DNA from: Nageia nagi
Lineage: Eukaryota > Pinophyta
Length of the DNA: 64,000 nt
Direction: 5' to 3'
Assembly (NCBI GenBank): GCA_050084985.1
Contig: JBITNC010000001.1
Coordinates: forward strand, 22,444,001 to 22,508,000
Shown here piece by piece: positions 60,621-64,000 of the stretch. The notes below the pieces were generated by a model, which was not told the origin of the DNA, ran no database searches, and worked only from the letters and a program-made list of their open reading frames with translations. Numbering within the stretch: position 1 is the first letter of the stretch; every line of letters begins with the position of its first letter. The position numbers and the translations under genes are program-made.

Positions 60621-62520
60621 TATGCATAATGGTAAATCTTTGCTAATAGGTTAATATTAGGTTTTTTAATGTTAAAATATTTCAAAAATGTGGACCTCAA
60701 ATATTACACCATTAACTTGAATTTTTTAAGACCAAAATAATTATGGGTTAGATTGCCAATATTTTATAATTTTTTTTATAAAGATAATAGCAAATAGCCA
60801 CCTTTACCTTCTATAGTTTCGTAAGTAATCACATTGAAAAAAATTCTTGATGAAATCACCAGTTATACCCTATATATAAAGTTTATTAGATTGATCAGAT
60901 ATACCATTTCAAATTTTCAAATTCTCTAAGATGCTCATTTGGAAGGGATTGTATACACTTAAAAATGGTTTATTGTAGATGCTTAGTAATTTTTTATTGT
61001 AGATGCTCAATGATGTGATATTTACGATGCTCATCTGTGTAGAATTGAAGATGCTCACTTGTGTAAAATTAAAGATGCTTGTTAATAAATATTTGAAGAT
61101 GCTCATCTATGAAAAATTAGATCTGCTCATTAGTGCAAATTTGTAATTATTTATATTCAAAAAATTTGAGATGATCATCATTAATTTTATGTAGACAATC
61201 ATCTATGATTTTTTATAAGTAATTATCAATGCTTTGTTATAGATGATAGTCTTTTGATTAATGCAAATGATCATATTTGCATGATTACAAATGATCATCT
61301 ATAAATAAGCACTAATGATCATTTGCATAAAAGCCTTGATGATCATCTATAAAGAATCACTAATGATTATCTGAGCTTCTATGCTGATAATCATCTGAGC
61401 TTCTATGTAGATGATCATTCAAGCTTTTATGTGGATGATCATCTATGAATTTAGGCACATGATCATCCCTACATTTATTTAGATTATCATCTAGACATTT
61501 ACACTAGTGATTATCATAAAATTCAAAAATAATATATGTTGCCAAAAAGTTCCAATTTAAAAAAAATAATTTCACCACTCACACTTCATGATTTTTGAAC
61601 ACCTTTTGCCATGATTATAAATCATGTTCTCTAATATTTAAATTTTTTTAATTTTCCATCATTCCTTATGTATAATGCTGATCTCAATTTTATAATATTA
61701 GGGATTCTATTGGGTTGGTAAAGTTGCCTTTAGAAAGGGAGTAAAAGTTGAATTCTTGGTGAATCTATTGTACCTTCTTTTTTTTTTAATAAAGTTGTTG
61801 AGCACTTTATTTTTTGGTTTGTATATTATTTTTGCACACTCTTATTTTGGTGACTATAAGTATAGGCTTGGCATATTTAGTAGTGTCTTATTGTGCACTA
61901 CAAATCCAAGCACATTATATCATAGATCAAGTTCTTGATGAAATAACTATAGGTATGTTCATCTAACTGATGGTACGACTTTTGGTTTTTATTATCATTA
62001 TGTGAGGAATTAGTATATATTTCTTAGCTTTATTTGGTTATCCATATGTGAGTGATTTATATATGCATATGCTCTTTTGTTATTGATTAACATATATTTT
62101 TTAATATACAACAGATGACTATAAGTATTGTCTTGACATCTTTGTGATGACTTATAATGTATCATTAATCAGTTTATGGATGGAATTACTTAGTTCATTT
62201 TTATGTGAATATATATATGATGCATCTAAGTAATCTTGTTTATGAGCTTTTTGTAGTTTGTAGGATTCATCTTGAGAATGTAGGTTACTTACTTCAACTC
62301 ATGGAGGCTCACATGTTAACTCAATGTTGATCGACTATACTTACAATGAAACCAATTATGGTTAATGATTGTATTATAACTTAGTTTTTCAAATGGTATT
62401 GTAGTGAATATTAAATTAAGATCTTACTTATTTCTCAATGATGTAAAAGTTCTCATCTTCGTGTTTATCTCTTTGGAGAAGAACTCTCTCTTACTTTCTT
62501 TATGCTCGATCCCAATATTA
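60621..62520 (+). other. Extra non-coding region between RNase H and 3' LTR of copia B
   Basis: Copia elements usually have the 3' LTR close behind RNase H; here about 1.9 kb intervenes. It holds the GATGATCATC array (60935-61520) and AT-rich DNA without coding sense. It may be a later insertion or captured sequence; no clear duplication marks its edges. Confidence 0.5.
60935..61520. repeat. Array of GATGATCATC / GATGCTCATC motifs
   Basis: Around 20 occurrences of GATGCTCA, GATGATCATC or close variants, spaced about 25-35 bases. The left part (to about 61140) uses GATGCTCA(T/C)(C/T)T followed by GTGTAAAATTAAA-like spacers. The right part uses the perfect 10-base palindrome GATGATCATC followed by TATGAA/TATAAA. 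GCTTCTATG spacers repeat near 61375-61440. Confidence 0.85.
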
Positions 62521-62533
62521 CATTAAGGAGGAG
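62521..62533 (+). other. Polypurine tract of copia B
   Basis: TTAAGGAGGAG immediately before the 3' LTR start TGTTACAATTTG. Confidence 0.8.
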
Positions 62534-62904
62534 TGTTACAATTTGTAATGTAATATTATGTAATTTTTTTTTTAATATAAATTCATTTAATGCTAATAAA
62601 AATAGAAATAATAATAAATTTAGAAAGATGATTAAATATAGAAACACCTTTAACCTTGCCCTTGGGTTAAAGGGAGGTTAAAGGGTGGGTTTTTTCTTAA
62701 AAATGGAGAGGTACCCCTCCTCTCATTATAATGAAATAATTGAAGTTTACGGTTTAGAGAGAGGAGAGATTCTATAAGAGAGGTTCGTTAGTGGATGTAC
62801 TCTCAAAGATGGAGGAACCACTTTATATCTTATGTTATTTATGAGATTGACTTATTCTTGAGATCTTGGTAAACTAGAGATTAATTCAAAAAAGGTTACT
62901 TTCA
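62534..62904 (+). mobile_element. 3' LTR of copia B
   Basis: 371 bp, TGTTACAATTTGTAATG...GTTACTTTCA. Shorter than the 5' LTR because of several deletions, for example in the TTAAAGTATCTTTAGATACC stretch and around GTGTTATTGTGCTATGGTG. Otherwise collinear. Confidence 0.9.
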
Positions 62905-62912
62905 TAATATGC

Positions 62913-63500
62913 ATATGTCTTGGATGAATTAAGAGAGAAGTTAAAAAATAAATGAAAAAATGTATATTTATAGGATACAATGAAGAATCCAAGGAATATT
63001 AATTTTATAACCTAACAAAAAAGAAGGTAATAATTAATAGAGATGTAAATTTTATAGAAGAGTAAGCATGGGATAGAAGCTTGGACAAAGCAATAAATGT
63101 TATGGAAACTTCATCTTAATAAGATGAAAAAGAATTAGTAACAATAAATGCACCTAAAATTGTGACTCATTCCACAGCAAATCAAGCTTAGCCAAGTGGT
63201 CCTCAAGTGATCCCAATAGCCAATACAAGATCAACCTCAATAATGCAAGTAAATACTCTAGCAAGTATATATCAAATACCATAAGAAGGCCCATAAAATA
63301 ATTAATTATTAAGTTAATCCTCAAATCAAACCCTAGCAAGTTTGAAAATGATAAAATCTAAAATTTGAGTAATATATACCAGCAAGAAGAAGAAGAAAAT
63401 AGTGCAGGTCAAAATATTTCATTTTCCTTATACTCCTTTACAAATGATCCAATACATTTTTAAGATGCAGTTAAGGAAGAAAAATAGATTGCAATCATGG
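62913..63500 (+). pseudogene. Copia C integrase, second part, and linker
   Basis: Resumes exactly where 54338 left off: VLDELREK, then KCIFIGYNEESKEY near 62950-63000 and a degenerate linker. It is collinear with element D at 43440-44030, including the words GGATACA.TGAAGAAT and AAGAAGGTAATAAT, at high identity by eye. Confidence 0.85.
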
Positions 63501-64000
63501 ATGAAGAATTTACAGCCATTGAAAAGAATGATACATGGGAGTTAGTAAACCTCTCACAAGGAAAAGATGTTACAGTAGTTAAATGGTTTTATAAAACAAA
63601 ATGTAATGCTAAAGGAAAAGTAGAAAGACATAAGTAAGGATTAGTGGTAAAAGAATACAAGCAACAATATGGAATTAACTATGATGAAAAATTTGCTCAA
63701 GGATGAAAATCATGAAGATAGTCTTAGTAATAATAGCTTAAGATAAATGGAAGGTCCATTAAAAGGATACAAAATTAACATTTTTAAATGAAGTCTTGAA
63801 GAATTGTATGAAGAGTAACCACCCAGGTATGAGGTTGAAGGATAATAAAATAAAGTCTATAAACTCAAAAAGGTACTTTATAGTCTCAAGCAAGCACCAT
63901 AAGCATGGTACAATAATTGATTCCTATTTTTTAAATAATGTATTTATAAAGTATGATGGTGAGACCACTCTTTACATCAAAGTAAACAATGGTAAGCTTC
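63501..64000 (+). pseudogene. Copia C reverse transcriptase, start
   Basis: MDEEFTAIEKNDTWELVNLS near 63500, VKW, KTKCNAKGKVERHK, then VKEYKQQYGINYDEKFAQ, corresponding to 44024-44240 in element D. KKVLYSLKQAP near 63865 and ETTLYIKVNNGKL follow. The window ends before the YMDD motif. Stops and shifts near 63640, 63710 and 63820. Confidence 0.85.

Overview
This window looks like intergenic, repeat-dominated DNA from the nuclear genome of a large-genome seed plant. A gymnosperm is my guess, with low confidence. It is strongly AT-rich and holds no intact cellular gene that I can recognise. Almost everything assignable is retrotransposon: Ty3/gypsy elements of the Tat/Retand type, a second Ty3/gypsy family, several Ty1/copia elements, LINE-like insertions, a MITE-like DNA element, satellites, and two small relics of plant PPR genes. 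Assignments come from hand translation and remembered family motifs; unless a boundary is defined by LTR ends or repeats, allow about 20-50 bases of error. No database search was done.

Layout. 1-10987 is the inside of a minus-strand Tat-type gypsy element (A): leader, gag, protease, RT/RNase H, archaeal-type RNase H and integrase, heavily mutated, with a solo LTR (1890-2283) inside its integrase. Its 5' LTR (10988-11569 plus 16612-16860) is split by the best preserved element, a minus-strand Tork-like copia (J, 11570-16606) with a 5-bp target duplication and LTRs differing by 5 substitutions and 1 indel. 17155-20455 is a plus-strand Tat pol relic (G). 22413-23378 is a MITE-like element with 26-bp inverted ends. 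24400-27760 is a decayed plus-strand copia (F) whose gag is split by a LINE fragment. 28985-33535 is a satellite split by a 3.36-kb insertion, followed by more AT-rich repeats.

35451-36690 is a minus-strand Tat gag relic (I). 36743-42906 is an old but structurally complete minus-strand gypsy element (E). 42958-45933 is the 3' half of a plus-strand copia (D). 45962-52135 is a 6.2-kb block with PPR relics at both ends, microsatellites and a truncated minus-strand copia (H). 52136-64000 is another copy (C) of the D family, interrupted at 54339-62904 by a different copia (B) that carries an unusual array of palindromic GATGATCATC motifs.

How it fits together. The window is a stratigraphy of insertions: J into A's LTR, a solo LTR into A's integrase, B into C's integrase, a LINE into F's gag, an unclassified element into a satellite. 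D and C may be a tandem pair sharing an LTR, with the PPR-bearing block inserted just behind the primer-binding site. I found no convincing new molecular system. The most interesting items are the MITE-like element, the split dimeric satellite, the PPR-bearing block, the palindrome array, and repeated in-frame TAG codons at expected Gln positions in the young copia.
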